Part shown: piece by piece, positions 1-6,268 of the stretch | How positions within the stretch are numbered: the stretch's first letter is position 1 | Layout: each line of letters starts with the position of its first letter | Translations under genes and position numbers: made by a program | The notes under the pieces: model-generated | What the model saw: the letters and a program-made list of their open reading frames with translations, nothing else | Databases searched by the model: none | What the model was told of the DNA's origin: nothing | From: Rhodoferax sp. UBA5149 | Lineage (GTDB): Bacteria; Pseudomonadota; Gammaproteobacteria; Burkholderiales; Burkholderiaceae_C | NCBI RefSeq assembly: GCF_002413825.1 | Contig: NZ_DHXT01000027.1 | Coordinates: forward strand, 1-11,047 | Length of the DNA stretch: 11,047 nt | Reading direction: 5' to 3'

Positions 1-1010
1 TTGACAAACGCATAGGTGAAAAAGATCAGCGTGATGCTGCCCGCCAGCAGCCGCGAAAACAGCGTGGGCGCTTCCAGCGCAATGGCCAGGCCGCGCAGCA
101 CCAGGAACACGAAACCCGCGATCAGCGCCAGATTGCCGAGCAAGCCGAACTCTTCGGAAAATGAGGCAAAAATAAAATCGGTGGTGCGTTCGGGAATGAA
201 CTCCAGATGGGTCTGCGTGCCCTGCATGAAGCCCTTGCCCAGTACGCCCCCGGAGCCAATCGCAATCATGCCCTGGATGATGTGAAAGCCCTTGCCCAGT
301 GGGTCACGCGTCGGGTCCAGCAGGGTGCAGATGCGCTGCTGCTGGTAGTCGTGCAACACCGGCCAGCGCACCCCATCGGCACACAGCTGCGACTCAAAGC
401 CCACCACCAGCGCCACCCCCAGCGCGCCGACCAGCACCGGCGGCACAATCCATTTCCAGGACAGGCCGGCAAAAAAGATCACAGACAGCCCGGCCGACAG
501 CACCAGGATCGCGGTGCCGAGGTCGGGCTGGCGCACGATCAAGCCAATCGGCACCGCCAGCAACAGCCCCGCCACGGCAAAGTCCAGCGGGCGCAACTGG
601 CCCTCGCGCTTCTGGAACCACCAGGCCAGCATCAGCGGCATGGCGATCTTGAGGATTTCGCTGGGCTGGATGGTGACGCCGACGTTGAGCCAGCGCCGTG
701 CCCCTTTTTTGGTGACACCAAAGACAGCCACCGCAATCAGCAGGCTGACGCCCAGCACATACAGCGGCACCGCCAGCGACATCAGCCGCTGCGGCGGAAT
801 CTGCGCCACCACGAACAGAATAGCCCCCGCGATCAGCATATTGCGGCCATGGTCCTCAAACCGGGTGCCCTGGTCATAGCCCGAGGAATACATCGTCAGC
901 AAGCCCGCGCACGCGAGCATGAACACGGCGAATGCCAGCGGGCCGTCAAAGCCGCGAAACCAGGGAGCGATGCGCTGCCACGGGTGAATTTTTCCAAATT
1001 GTTGCGCCAT
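1..1010 (-). CDS. rodA: RodA, SEDS-family peptidoglycan glycosyltransferase (C-terminus cut off by window edge)
   Basis: Inner-membrane SEDS protein that polymerises lipid II glycan strands for side-wall growth together with a class B PBP (PBP2) and the MreBCD elongasome. The reverse-strand frame starts at ATG 1010-1008 and stays open to base 3, giving 336 residues; the family is usually about 370-400, so the last part is missing. Multiple hydrophobic segments alternate with family motifs: KKGARRWLNVG (about 101-111), QPSEILK (115-121), RQPDLGTA (160-167), PTRDPLGKGFHIIQ (233-246), GSGGVLGKGF (252-261) and FIPERTTDFIFA (271-282). Asp278 in the last motif sits where the catalytic Asp of SEDS polymerases is found. 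The RTTDF and PTRDPLGKG motifs and absence of FtsW-specific features favour RodA over FtsW. The start lies 22 bases after the stop of the sensor kinase gene on the same strand, so co-transcription is possible. The usual upstream neighbour mrdA (PBP2) is not there. Confidence 0.95.
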   Translation of the reverse strand, partial: MAQQFGKIHPWQRIAPWFRGFDGPLAFAVFMLACAGLLTMYSSGYDQGTRFEDHGRNMLIAGAILFVVAQIPPQRLMSLAVPLYVLGVSLLIAVAVFGVTKKGARRWLNVGVTIQPSEILKIAMPLMLAWWFQKREGQLRPLDFAVAGLLLAVPIGLIVRQPDLGTAILVLSAGLSVIFFAGLSWKWIVPPVLVGALGVALVVGFESQLCADGVRWPVLHDYQQQRICTLLDPTRDPLGKGFHIIQGMIAIGSGGVLGKGFMQGTQTHLEFIPERTTDFIFASFSEEFGLLGNLALIAGFVFLVLRGLAIALEAPTLFSRLLAGSITLIFFTYAFV

Positions 1011-1032
1011 GCCCGAATTATCCCGCCTCTGG

Positions 1033-2889
1033 TCAATTCAGCACGATTTCCACCACGGTGTAGCCCGGGACGCTGCTGATCAGCAGGTCCGCGCCGATGG
1101 CCGCGGCCCGCTCGCGCAGCGAGCTCAAACCCCGGCGCTTGACGCGCTCGGTCTCGAACCCGCAGCCGTTGTCAATCACCCGCAGCTGCGCGCCGCCCTG
1201 CAATGTGGCGCGCAGTTCGATGCGCAGTTGATTTGCGTGCGCATGCTGCAGCACATTGGAGAGCGCCTCAAAGACCATGAACTGCAGCTGTCGCATGGTC
1301 TTGTCATCGAGCCGGGCCAGTGGCGCGAGCAGGTCGACATCCCACTGCAGCTCGATGTCGGAGGCTTTAAAGCGCGGCTCCAGCCGGTAGCGCAGGTTGG
1401 CCAGCAGGGCCGTGATGTCGCCTGGCGGCAAATTCATGGCGTCGATCGAGAGTTTGAGTTGGTCCAGCGAATCGCGCAGGGTCTGCAGCACCTCGGCATG
1501 GCTGGCCCGCCCCGATTCCAGCTGCCGGATGGCCGTGCTGATGTGCGCGCCCACGCCATCGTGCATGTCGCGCAGAATGCGCGTGCGCTCGGCGGTGCGC
1601 TCTTGCTCACGGGCGAGCTGCTCCACGCGCTGGTAGGTCTGTTCCAGCTCCTGCTCCTTCTGCGCCACGCGCGCCGCCAGGTTGGCGTTGAGGTCGCGCG
1701 CCTGCGCGCTGGCCGCGCGAAACCGCGTGATCACAATAAAGCCCAGTGTCAGTCCAAACAGCACCGAGCTGTAGCGTAGCAAGGTGTTGCCGCCATAGGC
1801 CTGACTGATCCGAAACACATACAGATCGCGCAAACCGACCAGCGTATTCCAAAGCAAAACGAGGGCCACCATCTGGTGCGGCAGCGACGCGCCGCGTGCC
1901 GCCTTCCAGATGAACAAAGAGACAAAGATCAGGGAGGTGAGCCCCAAGACCGCGTACAAAAGCGTCATCGCCAGCGGATAACCGTACACCAGCGAGGTCG
2001 TGCCAGCGGCAACACTCGCCACCAGCAACAGGGCCAGCCAGCGGCGTAGCCAGCTGACTGCCCGCAACTGGCTCCAGCTGGCCACCTCGGCGCAAAACAA
2101 TATCATGCTGCCCACCCACACCGTCACCGCCATCAGTGCGACCATGCCCCACCACGGCCAGGAAATGGGTGGATGCTCGACGATGGCGTCGCTGACGCTG
2201 ACCGTCCAGCACAGTTCGGCCACGCCCGCATACAGGTACAGCGGGTCGCGCCGGGGCCACCCCGGCGCAGTCACATCGACTTGGGTCGCCCACAAGGCCA
2301 TGGCGCCCACGCCAATCAGCAGGCTCACGATGACCACAATGAACGAGCCCGTGCTGCGCCAGCGGTAGTCGTGCAGGTAGAGCGGATACACCTCCTTGTC
2401 CGGCCCCAGAGTCAGCGGTGCCAGACCGCCACGGCGGCCCACATCGGCCCGGATGTGCACACGAAACAGGTTGTGGGTGCGCAGCAGACCCGGCGAAATC
2501 TCGATATGGCGCGGCGCCTTGGCAAAGTCCGGACCGTTGTCATGCTGCAAGTCGCCGTTCTGCTGCAGCAGGGCGCCGTTGAGCCAGATTTCATAGGCAT
2601 TGCCGAGCCGGGGCAGGTACAAGCCGAAGGGCACCGTCGGCGCCTCTGCCAGTTCAAACGGCACCTCAAAAGTCGCCTCACCGGCCAGGCCAGCGTGATG
2701 ACGGTCCCAATGGTAGGGCAGGCTGACCGTCTCGCGCGTCGTCTGACCCTGCACCGTCACAGCCGCTTGCGCCTCCCGCAATTCCAGCGTCAGGGCCTGC
2801 GCCGGCAAGACCAGACAGGCGACGATCAGCCCGCAACAGCAAAGAAGTAGACGGCGTAAATGGCAGCAAAGCTTCATGGAGAGGCGCAT
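1033..2889 (-). CDS. 7TM sensor histidine kinase (HPK7/NarX-like transmitter, DISM-type sensor)
   Basis: Membrane sensor kinase expected to autophosphorylate and pass phosphate to the response regulator encoded just upstream. Residues 1-32 form a signal peptide (hydrophobic core ending LPAQA). Residues about 33-175 are a periplasmic beta-rich domain (GLYLPRLGNAYEIWLNG, RTHNLFRVHIRADVG) that resembles the sensory domain of 7TMR-DISM proteins. About seven hydrophobic segments follow (181-390), then a coiled-coil linker (398-432). The HisKA_3-type dimerisation helix has RILRDMHDGVGAH with His443 as the phospho-acceptor. The HATPase domain shows an N box (FEALSNVLQHAHA, Asn545), a G1 box (DNGCGF, 573-578) and a G2-like RRGLSSLRERAAAIGA. 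Length (618) suits the class. Met5 (2877) is an alternative start; neither has a clear Shine-Dalgarno sequence. The ligand cannot be read from the sequence. It lies 49 bases after the regulator gene and 22 before rodA. Confidence 0.93.
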   Translation of the reverse strand: MRLSMKLCCHLRRLLLCCCGLIVACLVLPAQALTLELREAQAAVTVQGQTTRETVSLPYHWDRHHAGLAGEATFEVPFELAEAPTVPFGLYLPRLGNAYEIWLNGALLQQNGDLQHDNGPDFAKAPRHIEISPGLLRTHNLFRVHIRADVGRRGGLAPLTLGPDKEVYPLYLHDYRWRSTGSFIVVIVSLLIGVGAMALWATQVDVTAPGWPRRDPLYLYAGVAELCWTVSVSDAIVEHPPISWPWWGMVALMAVTVWVGSMILFCAEVASWSQLRAVSWLRRWLALLLVASVAAGTTSLVYGYPLAMTLLYAVLGLTSLIFVSLFIWKAARGASLPHQMVALVLLWNTLVGLRDLYVFRISQAYGGNTLLRYSSVLFGLTLGFIVITRFRAASAQARDLNANLAARVAQKEQELEQTYQRVEQLAREQERTAERTRILRDMHDGVGAHISTAIRQLESGRASHAEVLQTLRDSLDQLKLSIDAMNLPPGDITALLANLRYRLEPRFKASDIELQWDVDLLAPLARLDDKTMRQLQFMVFEALSNVLQHAHANQLRIELRATLQGGAQLRVIDNGCGFETERVKRRGLSSLRERAAAIGADLLISSVPGYTVVEIVLN

Positions 2890-2938
2890 CTTAACGAAGC
2901 CCTATGCGCTGCATCGCGCGCCCGTTCCCATGCCCTCG

Positions 2939-3664
2939 TCAGTCATGCCGGGACAGCAAACCCATGCGCGTGGCTTCAAACACCGCCTCGCTTTTGGAAT
3001 GCACGGACAATTTTCCATACAGGTTCTTGATATGCGTCTGCACGGTGTGAACGCTCAAATCGGCCAAACGCGCGATTTCCGTGTAAGAAAAGCCGCGGGC
3101 GATCAAGGCCAGAACTTCCTGCTCGCGGGGCGACAGCAAGTCGCGCTGCGGCATCGTGTCCCCGCCCGCATTCGCTTCATTTTTGATAGCTGGGTACGCT
3201 TGTACTACGGGGGCTAGCGCCCTATTGTTTCGTCGACGATCAGACTGGTACTTGGACAGCACGCGGCGCGCGATCATGGGAGAAATGGGCGAGGCTCCGG
3301 CCCGCATGTCCAAAATCGTCTGGGCAATGTCGTCCGGCGTCGAATCCTTGTGGATATAGCCCAGAGCACCGGCCTCGATGCTGGCCAGCACGTTGTCTTC
3401 ATCGCCAAACATCGAAATCACCAGCGCCTCGCAGGCGGGGTTCAGCCGCGTGGCGTGGCGGATGACCTCCAGCCCGCTGCCATCGGGCAAGCCAAGATCG
3501 GTGAGCAGCACATCGACCGTATTTGCATGGTCATCCAGCCAGGCTTTCGCATCCGTCACCGTCCCTACACTCGCGGCCAGTTGCAACTCGACGCAGCGCG
3601 CCACGCTGCCCGCGAAAAATTCCCGCATCTGCGGATCGTCTTCAACTACCAGTACACGCCACAC
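2939..3664 (-). CDS. NarL/LuxR-family two-component response regulator
   Basis: Cytoplasmic DNA-binding regulator, presumably phosphorylated by the adjacent kinase. I choose GTG 3664-3662 as start, giving 241 residues: it has AGGG eight bases upstream, and the receiver fold begins at once (WRVLVVEDDP). An in-frame GTG at 3760 would add 32 basic, non-family residues and run through two inverted repeats, so I reject it. Receiver domain about 2-120: acidic pair Asp9-Asp10, phospho-acceptor Asp56 in LLTDLGLPDGSG, switch Ser84, Lys106 in GYIHKDS. The C-terminal HTH, about 177-228, has LSPREQEVLALIARG, YTEIARLADLSVHTVQTHIKNLYGKL, the classic GerE/LuxR signature. The linker (about 139-176) is long, and residues 148-163 (ALAPVVQAYPAIKNE) are encoded by a dispersed repeat. 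First gene of the leftward group; divergent from the lipoprotein gene, its most likely target. Confidence 0.93.
   Translation of the reverse strand: MWRVLVVEDDPQMREFFAGSVARCVELQLAASVGTVTDAKAWLDDHANTVDVLLTDLGLPDGSGLEVIRHATRLNPACEALVISMFGDEDNVLASIEAGALGYIHKDSTPDDIAQTILDMRAGASPISPMIARRVLSKYQSDRRRNNRALAPVVQAYPAIKNEANAGGDTMPQRDLLSPREQEVLALIARGFSYTEIARLADLSVHTVQTHIKNLYGKLSVHSKSEAVFEATRMGLLSRHD
3184..3215 (+). repeat. Dispersed repeat, copy A, inside the response regulator gene
   Basis: On the plus strand this stretch has TGATAGCTG (3184-3192), TACGCTT (3195-3201) and GGGCT (3211-3215). The same three blocks occur at identical spacing on the minus strand at 9378-9347. It falls in the sequence encoding the receiver-HTH linker of the regulator, in antisense to the gene, and keeps the frame open. 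From memory, short repeats beginning GATAGCTG or AATAGCTG followed by a GCGCTT-like block are abundant in Comamonadaceae genomes, mostly between genes. True element ends cannot be set from two copies. Confidence 0.6.
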
Positions 3665-3697
3665 TTGTTTCGCCCTGCTGTTTTTAATCTGTGGCGA

Positions 3698-3728
3698 GCA
3701 TAGCCGCAGGCGCCTGCGCTGGCTATGC
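3698..3728. promoter_or_regulatory. Nested inverted repeat upstream of the response regulator
   Basis: Perfect 8-base arms GCATAGCC (3698-3705) and GGCTATGC (3721-3728) enclose 15 bases that include a perfect 14-base palindrome, CGCAGGCGCCTGCG (3705-3718, sharing base 3705 with the left arm). It starts 33 bases upstream of the chosen GTG start of the regulator, so it could be an operator or a hairpin in the regulator's 5' leader. The function is inferred only from symmetry and place. Confidence 0.45.
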
Positions 3729-3734
3729 CGACTC

Positions 3735-3752
3735 ATCCCATAGATATGGGAT
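3735..3752. promoter_or_regulatory. 18-base inverted repeat, candidate regulator-binding site
   Basis: ATCCCATAGATATGGGAT has perfect 8-base arms (3735-3742 and 3745-3752) separated by GA. It lies between the divergent regulator and lipoprotein genes and touches the -35 element of the predicted rightward promoter, with its centre at 3743.5, about -42.5 from the expected transcription start near 3786. Dimeric LuxR/NarL-type activators bind such sites at about this distance. The assignment to the adjacent regulator is inference. Confidence 0.5.
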
Positions 3753-3779
3753 TGCCTCACACCGCTGGCCTGATAACAT
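3752..3779 (+). promoter_or_regulatory. Candidate sigma-70 promoter for the lipoprotein gene (extended -10)
   Basis: TTGCCT (3752-3757) is a weak -35 (first three bases of TTGACA match). After 16 bases comes TAACAT (3774-3779), which keeps T1, A2, A5 and T6 of TATAAT and is preceded by TGA, an extended -10. A start near 3786 would leave a leader of about 66 bases before ATG 3852. A poor -35 next to an inverted repeat fits an activator-dependent promoter. No transcript data are available, so this is a prediction. Confidence 0.4.
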
Positions 3780-3851
3780 TTATGACGCAGGTCAAAGACG
3801 GCAACAGCATTTTGTATGTCGCCTGCTTCCGCAACAACTCAAGGGTTCTCC

Positions 3852-6200
3852 ATGAAAATTACGCTTAAAAGGCTTTCTCTGGCTATCGCCAGCGTCGGCA
3901 TGTTGACGATTTACGGCTGTGGCGGTGGTGGCGGCAGCGATCCGCTACCAACCAGCACATCTGTGACAGTGACGCCTTCGCTGGGTAAATTCAGTGTAGG
4001 CACCGTGGTTAATATCAAGAAAGCGCTGGATGACACCGTACTTTCGACGGGCACGATCACCGGCAATGGCTCCGTAACACTCTCTTTGGCGGGTTACACC
4101 GGGCCGATTGTGGTGGAGGTTTTGGGTGGTGCCAACGTGACGTATTTCGATGAAAAATTAGATACAACGACAAACAAAGGAACATGGCAACCTTTTGCTA
4201 GCACTAGCACACTGCGCGCAGTTGTACCCACAACTACTGGTCTGGCGGAAGTTGGCGTTACGGCGCTAACCAACGCGGCAGCTGAAGCGATTAAAGACCC
4301 CGTCACCGGGTTCAAGAACGCCACAACAGGCAGCATCGGTGATGCAAATGCAAAGATCGCAGCCGTTTACGGCCTGTCAGATATATTGATCGCCCCCGTC
4401 CCCGTTGATGACAAAACGGTCACTAAACTGAATGTAGCGACACCAAGCAACAACTATGCGCTGATTCTGGCGACCTTGGCCAAAACTGCACCGGATGGTA
4501 AGTTTGCAGCCAATGTGGCTATCGCTCTAGCCAGTGATTTGAAGGATGGCAAGCCTGACGGTAAGGACAGCACAGGTGCTGTTATTCCGAATGCACCACT
4601 CCCAGCCACACTGATTGCCAAATACACCGAATCCGCCAACGAAATGGCAGATGATTCTGGCAAAGCGTTTGTCGCGACTTCCCCTCTTGTCGTTAATCCC
4701 GATGTCAACAACATCATAGGACCAGTCACCCAATCCGGCGTTACCCTCGCCAAAGCGATGTTCGCTGAACTTCGCAGCACGCTGAACTCGTTTGCCAATG
4801 GCAACAAGACTGGCTTCCTGGACACCCAGGCCACGCGCATGAACACTGACCTCAGCGCCAACGTGACGCCAGAAATGTCCAAGGTTGCTGGTCGTATTTC
4901 CGCGCTCGGCAACGCAATGACGGCGTTCGAGGATGCGAAAGCCTATACATCCAGCAACACGCTCGGATTTGCGTCAGGCTTCGCTCCCGGCACGTCCACC
5001 CCGGCCTTGGTTCGCTCAAGTGGTTCCCTTACGTCAGTGTGGAACGGGTCCGGCTCTTATGCTTTCTGCTGGACGGATTCCACTACGCCTTCGGCCATCA
5101 GCAAAGTCAGTTGCACCCATGCAGGATCGGACTCTGCTGACCAAGCCAACAAAAAAATAAAGACAGTTGTATTTGAACTCACAGGCACTGCAACCAACCA
5201 ATACGACTACAAGGCCACCAGATATAACAAGGCGGTGACGGTAGATATTAGTGGTCAGCCTACTGCATTCGCTGTGGGAACCCTTGTTTCATCTGATACT
5301 GCGGGCAATCCAATGCCTGTAGGCATCGGCAAAGTTGCCAAGACCGTCAGCGGAACCACAATGACTGGGCTCACGCTCACCGGCACCCTGCCGCCTTCGG
5401 CCTCCACCGCCCCTGGCACTTTGTTGGCCACTGGTGCGGACACGATTGCCATTTCCGCTGCTCGTACCTTACTGACTGGCAACAACTACCGCTATGCCCT
5501 GTCTGGTTCGGTATCGACATCCAAGCTCACTGCATTGCACGTAGAGGATCCAACCAAGGTTGTGACCGTGTCTCTCGATGCTGGCAGCTATATCGACTTG
5601 GACGAAACGACTGTGGCCACCACTGGCGCCAAACCGGTAGCAGCCAAACTGGTCGGTACGGCACAGACGGTCGCAACCAAGTTCACTGGTAGCGTGGATA
5701 TAGGTTCTTTCGTGACCGATGCCGATAGTCTGAACTACAGTCCCACCAGCGTGGTCTTCACAGGCAGCATCAGTGACACGTCCACCGGGGGCTCTGGCCA
5801 GATTCTGACCGGCAAACTGGAAGCAGCCGTGGCCAGTTACAACCTCTACCATTCGACTCTGCCCGAGTCTGCCAACAACTACAAGAAGGCCACGGTGACC
5901 TTCACCGGCACAGTGCAAGCGCCTAGCCGGCCTGCGCTGAAACTGGTCGTAGCTGTCGCCAAGACCGGTCTTACGACAAACTCTGTCACGCTGAACTACA
6001 GCTATGACACCAAGAGCATCATCGGCAGCGGTGTGCTTGACAGCGCGAACTCGACCAGCAACTCAATGACCTTGAGCAATCAAGACGGCATTCAAATGGT
6101 GACCAAGACTGGGGCAGTGACCAAGTCAGGTGCCAGCCTGGCAACCATTCTCAATGGCTCGGTCTCTTATGTCGATGGTGCTGTGGAATCATTGATGTAA
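3852..6200 (+). CDS. Large predicted surface lipoprotein, function unknown
   Basis: I choose ATG 3852 because AAGGG lies six bases upstream and a signal peptide follows directly; the upstream ATG 3816 lacks a ribosome binding site and would add 12 residues before the signal. The 782-residue product begins with a lipoprotein signal (KITLKRLSLAIASVGMLTIYGC) whose Cys23 would be lipidated; Tyr at -2 is unusual for a lipobox. GGGGGSD follows as a flexible tether. Residues about 35-100 look like an Ig-like or carboxypeptidase-regulatory-like beta domain (GTVVNIKKA, GPIVVEVLGG). A helical region follows (VTALTNAAAEAI, NAKIAAVYGLSDIL, YALILATLAK; then about 285-370). The remainder is Ser/Thr/Gly-rich and beta-rich, with loosely repeated strands such as VVFTGSISD, VTFTGTVQA and LNYSYDTKSIIGSGVLDS. 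I do not recognise a named family. G+C is visibly lower than in the flanking genes. A strong terminator follows the stop. Confidence 0.88.
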   Translation: MKITLKRLSLAIASVGMLTIYGCGGGGGSDPLPTSTSVTVTPSLGKFSVGTVVNIKKALDDTVLSTGTITGNGSVTLSLAGYTGPIVVEVLGGANVTYFDEKLDTTTNKGTWQPFASTSTLRAVVPTTTGLAEVGVTALTNAAAEAIKDPVTGFKNATTGSIGDANAKIAAVYGLSDILIAPVPVDDKTVTKLNVATPSNNYALILATLAKTAPDGKFAANVAIALASDLKDGKPDGKDSTGAVIPNAPLPATLIAKYTESANEMADDSGKAFVATSPLVVNPDVNNIIGPVTQSGVTLAKAMFAELRSTLNSFANGNKTGFLDTQATRMNTDLSANVTPEMSKVAGRISALGNAMTAFEDAKAYTSSNTLGFASGFAPGTSTPALVRSSGSLTSVWNGSGSYAFCWTDSTTPSAISKVSCTHAGSDSADQANKKIKTVVFELTGTATNQYDYKATRYNKAVTVDISGQPTAFAVGTLVSSDTAGNPMPVGIGKVAKTVSGTTMTGLTLTGTLPPSASTAPGTLLATGADTIAISAARTLLTGNNYRYALSGSVSTSKLTALHVEDPTKVVTVSLDAGSYIDLDETTVATTGAKPVAAKLVGTAQTVATKFTGSVDIGSFVTDADSLNYSPTSVVFTGSISDTSTGGSGQILTGKLEAAVASYNLYHSTLPESANNYKKATVTFTGTVQAPSRPALKLVVAVAKTGLTTNSVTLNYSYDTKSIIGSGVLDSANSTSNSMTLSNQDGIQMVTKTGAVTKSGASLATILNGSVSYVDGAVESLM

Positions 6201-6223
6201 TACAGTAGCTTTTTGTTTCGTCA

Positions 6224-6256
6224 AATCCGGCGGTTACTCACCGCCGGATTTTTTTT
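6224..6256 (+). terminator. Strong intrinsic terminator after the lipoprotein gene
   Basis: A perfect 11-base stem, AATCCGGCGGT (6224-6234) with ACCGCCGGATT (6240-6250), closes a five-base loop TACTC and runs into eight consecutive T (6249-6256, the first two belonging to the stem). It begins 23 bases after the lipoprotein stop and ends only 12 bases before the next predicted start codon at 6269. Confidence 0.92.
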
Positions 6257-6268
6257 GGGTGCGCGATC

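Noticed and set aside
207..1079. Plus-strand open frame of 290 codons over rodA
   Set aside because: It is antisense to a clear rodA frame, and its product is a low-complexity run of His, Gln, Arg and Pro typical of the shadow of a GC-rich gene.
2173..2850. Plus-strand open frame of 225 codons over the kinase gene
   Set aside because: Antisense to the sensor domain and membrane segments of the kinase; its composition (Gln, Arg, His rich) is that of a shadow.
3698..3752. The two inverted repeats as a CRISPR-like array
   Set aside because: The two sequences are unrelated, and there are no regular repeats with unique spacers.
3816..3851. Upstream ATG extending the lipoprotein by 12 residues
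   Set aside because: No ribosome binding site, and the added residues would precede a perfect signal peptide start at 3852 that does have AAGGG six bases upstream.
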